Source: Synechococcaceae bacterium Bin_79_3 (GTDB taxonomy: Bacteria; Cyanobacteriota; Cyanobacteriia; PCC-6307; Cyanobiaceae). From it: a stretch of 8,695 bases of DNA. How positions within the stretch are numbered: position 1 is the stretch's first letter; each line of letters opens with the position of its first letter. The DNA lies in assembly GCA_009914645.1 (NCBI GenBank), contig VFLB01000158.1, positions 1 to 8,695 of the forward strand, read 5' to 3'. This document shows positions 1 through 6,051 of the stretch, in pieces. The notes beneath the pieces were generated by a model. It was given only the letters and a program-made list of their open reading frames with translations, was not told the origin of the DNA and did no database searches. The translations under genes were made by a program, and so were the position numbers.

Positions 1-812
1 TGCCTACTGTTCACATAAATGAACATTGGCCTTGAAAGTGGTTGATATGATTCATTTTGAACATTCTTCAGCGATGGAATCACATTACCCTTAGGACCTT
101 CAATTGCAAGCGCGCGCAATTTAGATTGATTTGCTTTGAAGTAAGAAAAGCCGAAATAACCCATGGCGTTTGGATCTGCAATAATATTTTTTGCGATTAT
201 ATTATCATTTTCACTGCTGCCATAATCAGATCTTGAATTTTCCGAATCGCCAGTTATTGCCTTATTAAAATATTCAAATGTTCCGGAATCCTTGCCGGGT
301 CCAAAAAGATTTATAGGTTTTGCAGGCCAATCTAAATTTACTTGATTCCAGCGCTCTACTTTACCTTCAGCATCGCGAGACCATAATCTTTTTAATTCAA
401 TTAAAGAGATGTCTTTAGCCCAGGTATTTGCCGAATTCACAACAACCGTTAGTGCATCAAACCCAATGGGCAACTCATAAAAACTAATCTTTGCCGCTGA
501 ACAGGCTTTTAGCTCTTTGCTATTTATAGGGCGTGATGCATTACTTATACTGGTTTTACCACTGCAAAAATCTCTAAAGCCTGCCCCAGTTCCATTTATT
601 ACTATTGGCTCAAACTTAGCCTTTTTGCTTGCTCTGGTAACTCGAAATTCCTTAATTGCTAATTCTGTTATTGGCGCCACGGTGCTGGAGCCGCTGATTC
701 TCACTGATTCGCTTAAGGCCGCAAGTGGCGTAACAACCGCGGTGAGCCCCACAGCGAGCCCTAACACAACAGAAACTGAGCTCTTGACGGAGCGCTTGTT
801 CTCAAAACCCAT
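1..812 (-). CDS. pstS: Phosphate ABC transporter substrate-binding protein, PstS/SphX family (C-terminus cut by window edge)
   Basis: This is the periplasmic protein that binds phosphate and delivers it to the PstCAB importer. Translating the reverse complement from ATG at 812 gives 270 open codons to the edge. Residues 1-34 look like a Sec signal peptide: basic KRSVK, then a hydrophobic stretch ending PLAALS. There is no lipobox cysteine, so a soluble periplasmic form is expected. Family motifs follow in order: SGSSTVAPI (40-48), GTGAGFRDFC (75-84), SISNASRPI (88-96), GPGKDSGTFEYF (171-182) and SRPMFIYV (260-267). These carry the Ser/Thr, Arg and Asp positions typical of phosphate binding. 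Little should be missing, since the family is about 310-340 residues. No Shine-Dalgarno is obvious. Hand-counted G+C is about 41%, lower than hisZ. tRNA-Ser lies 84 nt upstream on the same strand. Family call is confident; PstS versus its close paralogue SphX cannot be settled here. Confidence 0.93.
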   Translation of the reverse strand, partial: MGFENKRSVKSSVSVVLGLAVGLTAVVTPLAALSESVRISGSSTVAPITELAIKEFRVTRASKKAKFEPIVINGTGAGFRDFCSGKTSISNASRPINSKELKACSAAKISFYELPIGFDALTVVVNSANTWAKDISLIELKRLWSRDAEGKVERWNQVNLDWPAKPINLFGPGKDSGTFEYFNKAITGDSENSRSDYGSSENDNIIAKNIIADPNAMGYFGFSYFKANQSKLRALAIEGPKGNVIPSLKNVQNESYQPLSRPMFIYVNSR

Positions 813-859
813 AATTAGCCCGGATTCAATTTCTCAATTTTGACCGCGCTTCTTTGTGA

Positions 860-884
860 GTTCTTTAAGGTTTACCTAAAGAGC
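860..884 (-). promoter_or_regulatory. Hairpin between tRNA-Ser and pstS
   Basis: On the plus strand TCTTTAAGG (862-870), loop TTTA, then CCTAAAGA (875-882) form eight pairs with one bulged A. An outer G-C pair (860/884) and a G-T wobble (861/883) extend the stem. It begins 13 nt past the tRNA 3' end and ends about 48 nt before the pstS ATG on the minus strand. No T-run follows it, so a simple intrinsic terminator is not well supported. It could be a processing site, an attenuator or part of a pstS control region. It does not show the direct-repeat layout of cyanobacterial Pho boxes. The structure is seen; the role is inferred. Confidence 0.35.
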
Positions 885-896
885 AAGATTTTGAAA

Positions 897-983
897 CGGA
901 GAGGGAGGGATTCGAACCCTCGATAGAGTTTCCCCTATACAGCATTTCCAGTGCTGCGCCATCGACCACTCGGCCACCTCTCC
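897..983 (-). tRNA. tRNA-Ser (anticodon GGA)
   Basis: The reverse complement folds as an 87-nt class II tRNA. The acceptor arms are GGAGAGG (977-983) and CCTCTCC (898-904) with discriminator G at 897, as expected for serine. The anticodon stem CAGCA/TGCTG encloses loop CTGGAAA (945-951), giving anticodon GGA at 947-949, which reads UCC and UCU. The long variable arm has a stem of its own around GGGGAAACTC. The T arm is GAGGG-TTCGAAT-CCCTC. The 3' CCA is not encoded. It is oriented towards pstS and diverges from the ferredoxin at 1037. Confidence 0.97.
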
Positions 984-1036
984 CCGGCAGTGCAATCCTG
1001 CGCAAATGGCAACTTAGCAGTTCACCCAATTTTCTT

Positions 1037-1405
1037 ATGGCCGCATTTCATCGAGTTACGGTTTACGACCGCCAGCGGGGTGAAACCCATAGCGCTGATC
1101 TTCCTGAAGGTACCTATGTATTGGAAGCTTTTGAAGCCCTAGGAACACCATTGCCTTTTAGTTGCCGCAATGGTGTTTGCACCACCTGCGCCGTAAAGGT
1201 GCTGGAAGGGAACCTAGAGCAACCTGAAGCCCTTGGTTTATCGCGTTCCCTAAAAGAAAAAGGCTACGCATTGCTTTGTGTTGCAAAAGTATGCGGTGCT
1301 GTTGTGGCAGAAACCCAAAGCGAAGATGAGGTTTATATGTTGCAATTCGGCCAGGTATTTGCCCGTGGCAGGGTGCGTAAAGCAATTCCCCTTGAGGAGC
1401 ACTGA
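1037..1405 (+). CDS. [2Fe-2S] plant-type ferredoxin with C-terminal extension (FdC2-like)
   Basis: This is a small soluble electron carrier of 122 residues. A beta-grasp ferredoxin fold begins at FHRVTVYDRQ, and the cluster ligands are C43, C48, C51 and C81 (CRNGVCTTC, then LLCVA), the CX4CX2CX29C pattern of plant-type [2Fe-2S] ferredoxins. Photosynthetic PetF is about 97-99 residues. This protein continues with an acidic then basic tail, EDEVYMLQFGQVFARGRVRK (97-116). From memory, a DEVYxLQFGxxFARG tail marks the FdC2 ferredoxins of plants and their cyanobacterial homologues, so this is probably that group rather than the main ferredoxin. Partner enzymes are unknown. The stop lies 3 nt before the next ATG, implying co-transcription with the phosphatase. 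No Shine-Dalgarno is visible. The family is certain; the FdC2 assignment is moderate. Confidence 0.93.
   Translation: MAAFHRVTVYDRQRGETHSADLPEGTYVLEAFEALGTPLPFSCRNGVCTTCAVKVLEGNLEQPEALGLSRSLKEKGYALLCVAKVCGAVVAETQSEDEVYMLQFGQVFARGRVRKAIPLEEH
1394..1399 (+). promoter_or_regulatory. Shine-Dalgarno for the phosphatase gene
   Basis: GAGGAG lies 9 nt before the ATG at 1409, inside the last codons of the upstream ferredoxin. It supports that start and suggests translational linkage of the pair. It is the clearest ribosome-binding site in the window; most other genes here lack one. Confidence 0.6.
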
Positions 1406-1408
1406 AAC

Positions 1409-2251
1409 ATGGCAATACAAACCGATCAACAGCTGCTTGAAATTGCACAAGCTGCAGCTAAAGCTGGTGCTTTGGCCTTAAAAAAACATTGGGGCAAACT
1501 TGAGCAGGTGCGCTGTAAAGGAAGGCCTGGAGATCTTGTAACTGAAGCTGATCTTGCCGCTGAAGCAGCAGTTCTTGAGGTGCTCCAACAGTTCACACCC
1601 GATGTTGGTGTACTAGCGGAAGAAGCTGGTATGCAGGGTCCGGCTGGTGCCTTGCAGTGGTGTGTTGATCCCCTTGATGGCACCACTAATTACGCCCACG
1701 GATTTCCTTTATTTGCCTGTTCCGTGGGGTTGCTCAAAAACGGCCAACCTCATCTAGGGGCAATCGAGGCACCTGCTTTGCAACAGTCTTATTGGGGCGG
1801 AATTGGCCTAGGTGCTTACTGCAATGGTGAACAGTTGAAGGTTTCTGGTTGTGATCAATTAGCCGATGCACTTTTGGTTACGGGCTTTGCCTACGACCGT
1901 TTTGAGGTGCAAAACAACAATTACACGGAGTTTTGTTACTTCTCTCATCGCTGCCACGGTGTGCGTCGTGGTGGTGCCGCTTCATTAGACCTGGCGTTTG
2001 TGGCTGCCGGACGCCTTGATGGTTATTGGGAACGGGGCCTGCAACCTTGGGATCTAGCGGCTGGTGCGGCCTTGATATTGGCAGCAGGAGGAATAGTTTG
2101 CGACTACAACAACAACCCTTTACAGCTAAACAATGGCAGGGTATTGGCTTGCAGCCCAGCACTTTTGCAACCGCTAGTAGATGGGCTTAAAAGTTGTAAA
2201 CCGATGCCGGGCGAGATCTATGGCGCCAGTTTTCCACCAATTGCAAGCTGA
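1409..2251 (+). CDS. Inositol monophosphatase family protein
   Basis: This is a 280-residue Mg2+-dependent sugar or inositol phosphatase, close to the usual 260-280. The family metal site is complete: the E71-E72 pair of LAEEAG, DPLDGTTN at 87-94 with D87 and D90, and WDLAAGA at 214-220 with D215. TEADLAAE (45-52) is the usual upstream acidic motif. It is presumably cytosolic, as no signal peptide is visible. The substrate cannot be read from sequence: the superfamily includes inositol-1-phosphatase/SuhB, histidinol-phosphatase (HisN type) and others. Because hisZ is the next gene, a histidinol-phosphate role is worth considering, but this is inference from context only. It starts 3 nt after the ferredoxin stop with a good Shine-Dalgarno, and hisZ starts 44 nt after its stop. 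Confidence 0.93.
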   Translation: MAIQTDQQLLEIAQAAAKAGALALKKHWGKLEQVRCKGRPGDLVTEADLAAEAAVLEVLQQFTPDVGVLAEEAGMQGPAGALQWCVDPLDGTTNYAHGFPLFACSVGLLKNGQPHLGAIEAPALQQSYWGGIGLGAYCNGEQLKVSGCDQLADALLVTGFAYDRFEVQNNNYTEFCYFSHRCHGVRRGGAASLDLAFVAAGRLDGYWERGLQPWDLAAGAALILAAGGIVCDYNNNPLQLNNGRVLACSPALLQPLVDGLKSCKPMPGEIYGASFPPIAS

Positions 2252-2252
2252 A

Positions 2253-2294
2253 GGGCTTGTTGCTCCATAGATTTGGCCAAAGTTGAACAAGCCC
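2253..2294 (+). promoter_or_regulatory. 9-bp inverted repeat ending just before the hisZ start
   Basis: GGGCTTGTT (2253-2261) and AACAAGCCC (2286-2294) are perfect inverted copies separated by 24 nt. The loop holds a second, nested palindrome TTTGGCCAAA (2272-2281). The right arm ends one base before the hisZ ATG (2296). In RNA the stem would occupy the ribosome landing area, and no Shine-Dalgarno is visible there. It could limit hisZ translation or be a 3'-end structure for the upstream gene; no T-run supports termination. The repeat is seen; the function is inferred. Confidence 0.4.
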
Positions 2295-2295
2295 C

Positions 2296-3477
2296 ATGGC
2301 CTTGCAACCCGCCAGTGGCGCCCGGGATCTGTTGCCCCAGGATGTGGGGGCAAATCGATGGATCTGCGAACGCCTTGCGCAGGTGTATCAACTTTGGGGC
2401 TACAGCGAAGTAACCCCCCCCAGTATCGAGCGATTAGACACCCTTGAAGCCGGCGGTGCAATTTGTTCAGAGCAGGTACTGCAGGTGGTGGCGGATGAGC
2501 CCTTGGGCCTACGGCCAGAAATGACCGCCAGCATCGCCCGAGCCGCCTGTACCCGCCTTGGGGGTTTACAAAGACCTTTGCGATTGCACTACAGCGGCTC
2601 AATTTTTCTTGCCGAACGCACAGAGGGGGAAAATCCCAGGATTAATGAGCAACTCCAGAGCGGTGTGGAGCTCATGGGTAGTGCTAGCCCTGCCGGTGAT
2701 GCAGAACTACTCAGGCTGCTAATAGATGCTGCTGGCCATCTGCCCCTGGCCCCGCACCACGCCCCCTGCCTGCTAATCGGCCATCAAGGCTTACTTGAGT
2801 TGGTGCTAGCCAAGGTGGATAAACCGATGCAACAAAGTTGTCGCCGCGCCCTTTGCCAAGGTAATCAACATGATTTAAAGCAATTACCCCTGCCAGCAGA
2901 TCAGTTATTGCTGCTTGAGCGGGTTATTAAATTGAGAGGGGCACCAGCTCTGGTTCTGCAACAGCTAAGCGATTTGCTAGGGGAAGATCTTCTTTTAAAG
3001 CAACTAGAGCAATTGTTAGCGGCCTTAGCGCCGATAGCTGTGGCTAAAGGCATTCGTTTGCAACTGGATCCAAGCTTTCAACCCCAATTTGCTCTCTACG
3101 ACGGCTTGGTAATGCAACTTGTTTGCCAAGGACCCCATGCGCCAGTGGCTGTAGCAAACGGGGGCCGTTACAACAACTTAGTTAATCGCTTTAGCCCACC
3201 ATCTAGTGGCGCTACAGGGGTGGGTTTTAGCTTTGCAGTTGGAGATTTGAGGCAATTACTGGGATCCGCCAGCGGTCATTCCCCAGAATCAAATAAGCAT
3301 TGCTGGTTGGTGGCTTTTCAAAATTCAGCCCTCTTAAATACTGCTCTCGATCTACTGCAACAGTGCCACAGCCGCGGCGAACAGGCGGAACTATGGCCCC
3401 AACCCTGTGAAAGCAAAGCAGCAGCAGAACAGCTTGCAAGTTCGCGGGGGCTCAAGTTGCTCGATTGGCTCTGCTGA
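2296..3477 (+). CDS. hisZ: ATP phosphoribosyltransferase regulatory subunit (HisRS-like)
   Basis: HisZ is a catalytically dead paralogue of histidyl-tRNA synthetase. It binds short-form HisG and gives it activity and histidine feedback control in the first step of histidine synthesis. The 393-residue length fits HisZ. It keeps the class II synthetase core: LRPEMTASIARA around 72-83, LQSGVELMG (120-128), GGRYNNLVNRF (289-299) and GATGVGFSFAVGDL (305-318). It lacks the C-terminal anticodon-binding domain of a true HisRS; after about residue 325 only a short, diverged tail remains. Start ATG 2296 gives the expected N-terminus (PASGARDLLPQD). The preceding inverted repeat may affect initiation. 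G+C is about 60% in the first 300 bp, the highest seen in the window. A true hisS is unlikely because of the length and the diverged motif 3. Confidence 0.92.
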   Translation: MALQPASGARDLLPQDVGANRWICERLAQVYQLWGYSEVTPPSIERLDTLEAGGAICSEQVLQVVADEPLGLRPEMTASIARAACTRLGGLQRPLRLHYSGSIFLAERTEGENPRINEQLQSGVELMGSASPAGDAELLRLLIDAAGHLPLAPHHAPCLLIGHQGLLELVLAKVDKPMQQSCRRALCQGNQHDLKQLPLPADQLLLLERVIKLRGAPALVLQQLSDLLGEDLLLKQLEQLLAALAPIAVAKGIRLQLDPSFQPQFALYDGLVMQLVCQGPHAPVAVANGGRYNNLVNRFSPPSSGATGVGFSFAVGDLRQLLGSASGHSPESNKHCWLVAFQNSALLNTALDLLQQCHSRGEQAELWPQPCESKAAAEQLASSRGLKLLDWLC

Positions 3478-3495
3478 TCCTTAAAATTCAAGGAT
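3477..3495 (+). other. Small hairpin in the hisZ-ferredoxin gap
   Basis: ATCCTT (3477-3482), loop AAAATTC, AAGGAT (3490-3495) form a perfect 6-bp stem that starts at the last base of the hisZ stop codon. It lies 13 nt before the next ATG. It is too weak, and has no T-run, to be called a terminator; it may be chance or a processing site. Confidence 0.25.
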
Positions 3496-3508
3496 TGCAT
3501 TCCTTTCT

Positions 3509-3733
3509 ATGGCCCACACGATTATTAGCAACGTGTGCGAGGGCATTGCAGATTGCGTTGACGCTTGTCCTGTGGCTTGTATCCATCCCGGCCAAGGGGC
3601 AAATCAAAAAGGAACTGGGTTCTATTGGATCGATTTTCAAACCTGCATCGACTGCGGCATTTGCCTACAGGTATGTCCGGTGGAGGGAGCGATTTTGCAA
3701 GAAGAAAGACCCGAGTTGCAACAACGCAATTAA
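3509..3733 (+). CDS. Bacterial-type ferredoxin with two Fe-S clusters
   Basis: This is a 74-residue soluble electron carrier with eight cysteines. The second motif is classical: C46-x2-C49-x2-C52-x3-C56-P (CIDCGICLQVCP), a [4Fe-4S] site. The first is unusual: C10-x5-C16-x3-C20-P-x2-C24 (CEGIADCVDACPVAC), without CxxCxxC. This spacing resembles the first motif of 7Fe/8Fe ferredoxins such as Azotobacter FdI. The protein could therefore hold 2[4Fe-4S] or [3Fe-4S][4Fe-4S]. Residues 27-38 (PGQGANQKGTGF) form a loop between the motifs. Highly similar small proteins are, from memory, common in cyanobacteria with no settled partner. It follows hisZ by 31 nt and precedes htpG by 86 nt, all on the same strand. 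Family call is firm; cluster type is open. Confidence 0.94.
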   Translation: MAHTIISNVCEGIADCVDACPVACIHPGQGANQKGTGFYWIDFQTCIDCGICLQVCPVEGAILQEERPELQQRN

Positions 3734-3819
3734 ATCGGTTCGGAGAACCCACCCTCAAAGCCCCTTGAGCTAGGGAGCAACAACTGCCTATGGTTCAAGA
3801 GCTTTTATAAGTTTCACCC

Positions 3820-5757
3820 ATGACGGTGCTTGAAGAAAACGGCCAGATACAGATACATACAGAAAATATATTTCCAATTATCAAAAAAGCTGTTTACAGC
3901 GGACACGAAGTATTTTTGAGGGAATTAGTTAGCAACGGCACTGATGCAATTAGTAAAAGACGAATGGCCGCAATGGCGGGGGATTGCAGCGAAGGCCCTG
4001 AAGGTTGCATACAAATAAGAATTGACCGCGAAGCTAAAACTCTCACAATTAGCGATAATGGCATCGGCATGAATGCCGATGAAGTAAAGCGCTACATAAA
4101 TCAAGTTGCCTTTTCTAGTGCTGAAGAATTCCTTGAAAAATATAAAAGGGAAAGTGATGCAATCATTGGCCACTTTGGTCTTGGTTTTTATTCAAGTTTT
4201 ATGGTGGCAAAGCAGGTTGAGCTAGTTAGCCTAAGTGCAAAGGAAGGCGCAGAAGCTGTGCGCTGGAGTTGTGATGGATCACCAAATTTCAGCCTTCAAG
4301 CAGGGGAGCGCAGCGAAGCCGGTACCGATATAATCTTACATCTTCAAGATGAAGAACTCGAATACATTGAACCGGCAAGAATTCGCAATCTAATAACTAC
4401 ATACTGCGACTTTATGCCAGTTGCTGTTCAGTTAGATGGCGAAACGGTCAATAAGCGAGAAGCGCCATGGAGACAAAGCCCAAGAGATCTAAGTGATGAG
4501 GATTATTTAAATCTATACCGCTATTTATACCCCTTCCAAGGTGACCCTTTACTTTGGGTGCATTTAAATACAGACTATCCCTATAACTTGCAGGGTATTT
4601 TATATTTTCCACAAATGGCTGGCAGAGGTGATTGGGATAAAGGTGAAATTCGCCTCTACTGCAATCAAGTTTTTGTTAGCGACTCAATTAAAGAGGTGGT
4701 GCCTCGTTACCTGCTCCCCCTAAGGGGCGTGCTTGATTCGCCAGATATTCCCCTAAATGTGAGTAGATCTGCATTGCAAACCGATCGAAAAGTAAGATCT
4801 ATTGGTGGCTTTGTAGCTAAAAAAGTGGGAGACCGTTTAAAAGATTTAAAACGCAGCAACCCAAATAGATATGCTGAAATCTGGGAATCTATTGCACCTT
4901 TTATTAAAATTGGCGCCATGGAGGATGATAAATTTGCCGAACAAATTGCTGAAATTATCTTATTTGGCACTACCTTAAAATCAACTTCAAGCGTTATTTC
5001 TGAGCCAGAATCTAGCGAGCCTGCAGATCCAGATCCGATCGCTTTTGGCCAAAAATCATTCACCACACTTTCTGGTTATCGCTCCCGCACTGAAGCGGCT
5101 TGCAAAGATCGAATTCTTTATTGCAACGATGAAGCGGCTCAAGCTGGTGCTCTAGCTCTATGGCAAGGGCAAGGAACAGAAGTGCTGCTTGCTGATTCTT
5201 TAATTGACGCTCAATTCATCCCCTGGCTGGAGATGCGCCATAGCGAATTGAAATTCCAACGGGTTGATTCCGAGCTTGATGCCAGCCTCCAGGAGCAAGA
5301 ACCAAGCCTTGCTGATGCCGATGGCAAAGAAGCAAGTGAAAAGTTGCGCGACCTTTTCAAGCAATCTTTAGAAAACGAAAAGATAACCATTCAGGTGCAG
5401 AGCCTCAAGGGTGACAATTCCCCCGCCGCTTTGATTTTGTTGCCAGAACAGATGCGCCGTCTAAACGACATGGGCGCCTTGATGGAGCAACGCTTACCTG
5501 GCTTACCCGATCACCATGTGCTGCTTGTTAATCGACGCCACAGACTGGTAGATGGCCTTTTAAAACTCTCAGCAGGAGCAGTTATTACCACCAGCCCTGG
5601 GGCCAACTCCCCAAGCCTTGAGCTTGCACAACAGCTAAGCCGTCATCTTTATGAAATGGCGAGGCTCGCGGTGGGTGGCCTTGAACCAAATCAATTGGCT
5701 GGCTTTCAGCAACGCAGCTGCGATCTGATGGGACAACTGATGGAAAGGGGGCTCTGA
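3820..5757 (+). CDS. htpG: Molecular chaperone HtpG (bacterial Hsp90)
   Basis: HtpG is a homodimeric ATP-driven chaperone of the cytosol; in cyanobacteria it aids heat, light and oxidative tolerance and phycobilisome-related proteins. It has 645 residues, as expected for cyanobacterial HtpG. The N-terminal GHKL ATPase domain shows E35 and N39 in LRELVSNGTDAI, DNGIGM (79-84), GHFGLGFYSSFMVA (117-130) and GTDIILHL (168-175). The middle domain carries YPFQGDPLLWVHLN (237-250) and IPLNVSRSALQ (310-320) with the conserved arginine. A Ser/Glu/Pro/Asp-rich linker (about 387-408) leads to the dimerisation domain, which has no MEEVD tail, as in bacteria. G+C steps from about 41% (3841-4980) to about 51% (5041-5760) at this linker. 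ATG 3820 gives the usual short N-terminus; no Shine-Dalgarno or CIRCE element is visible upstream. Confidence 0.97.
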   Translation: MTVLEENGQIQIHTENIFPIIKKAVYSGHEVFLRELVSNGTDAISKRRMAAMAGDCSEGPEGCIQIRIDREAKTLTISDNGIGMNADEVKRYINQVAFSSAEEFLEKYKRESDAIIGHFGLGFYSSFMVAKQVELVSLSAKEGAEAVRWSCDGSPNFSLQAGERSEAGTDIILHLQDEELEYIEPARIRNLITTYCDFMPVAVQLDGETVNKREAPWRQSPRDLSDEDYLNLYRYLYPFQGDPLLWVHLNTDYPYNLQGILYFPQMAGRGDWDKGEIRLYCNQVFVSDSIKEVVPRYLLPLRGVLDSPDIPLNVSRSALQTDRKVRSIGGFVAKKVGDRLKDLKRSNPNRYAEIWESIAPFIKIGAMEDDKFAEQIAEIILFGTTLKSTSSVISEPESSEPADPDPIAFGQKSFTTLSGYRSRTEAACKDRILYCNDEAAQAGALALWQGQGTEVLLADSLIDAQFIPWLEMRHSELKFQRVDSELDASLQEQEPSLADADGKEASEKLRDLFKQSLENEKITIQVQSLKGDNSPAALILLPEQMRRLNDMGALMEQRLPGLPDHHVLLVNRRHRLVDGLLKLSAGAVITTSPGANSPSLELAQQLSRHLYEMARLAVGGLEPNQLAGFQQRSCDLMGQLMERGL

Positions 5758-5772
5758 GGCAAGGGCAGCTAT

Positions 5773-5802
5773 TTTGCTAAAGTTATTTGCTAATCCATAT
5801 TT
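5773..5802 (+). promoter_or_regulatory. Possible rpmB promoter with tandem TTTGCTAA
   Basis: TTTGCTAA occurs at 5773-5780 and again at 5786-5793, 13 nt apart. TTGCTA (5774-5779) could act as a -35 and CATATT (5796-5801) as a -10 with 16-nt spacing, but each matches consensus at only four of six positions. The leader would be very short. Read-through from htpG is an equally good explanation for rpmB expression. Confidence 0.2.
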
Positions 5803-5814
5803 GGAATCGATTAA

Positions 5815-6051
5815 ATGTCTCGGGTGTGCCAGCTAACAGGTCAACGGGCCAATAACGGCATGTCCGTTAGTCACTCCCACGTACGCACCAAAAAGCTGCA
5901 GCAGGTAAACCTGCAATACCGCAGGTTGTGGTGGGCTGAGGGCAATCGCTGGATCAAAATCCGCCTTTCCACCAGGGCACTACGCACTGTTCAGAAGAAA
6001 GGTTTAGGTGCCTTTGCTAAAGAGCTTGGAGTTAATTTAGCCAAGCTCTAA
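5815..6051 (+). CDS. rpmB: 50S ribosomal protein bL28
   Basis: This is a 78-residue basic protein of the large ribosomal subunit. The N-terminus [22 protein letters not shown] matches the bL28 signature, where the cysteine after MSRVC is one of the zinc-ribbon-like positions kept in many versions. It is followed by [15 protein letters not shown] and the C-terminal [15 protein letters not shown]. Length is normal. It starts 57 nt after htpG on the same strand. Its last 15 nt, including the stop, overlap the 3' end of the convergent pyruvyltransferase gene. No Shine-Dalgarno is seen. Confidence 0.96.
   Translation: MSRVCQLTGQRANNGMSVSHSHVRTKKLQQVNLQYRRLWWAEGNRWIKIRLSTRALRTVQKKGLGAFAKELGVNLAKL

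Noticed and set aside
517..843. Plus-strand open frame of 108 codons
   Set aside because: It lies antisense to the clear pstS coding frame, its product resembles no known family, and the minus strand carries all PstS motifs.
951..1142. Plus-strand open frame overlapping tRNA-Ser and the ferredoxin
   Set aside because: It begins inside the tRNA gene and runs in another frame through the recognisable ferredoxin start.
3754..3769. CTCAA/TTGAG inverted repeat downstream of the small ferredoxin as a terminator
   Set aside because: The stem is only 5 bp and no T-run follows.
3806..3811. TATAAG as a -10 box for htpG
   Set aside because: It ends 8 nt before the ATG with no matching -35, so it would imply a nearly leaderless mRNA; not supported.
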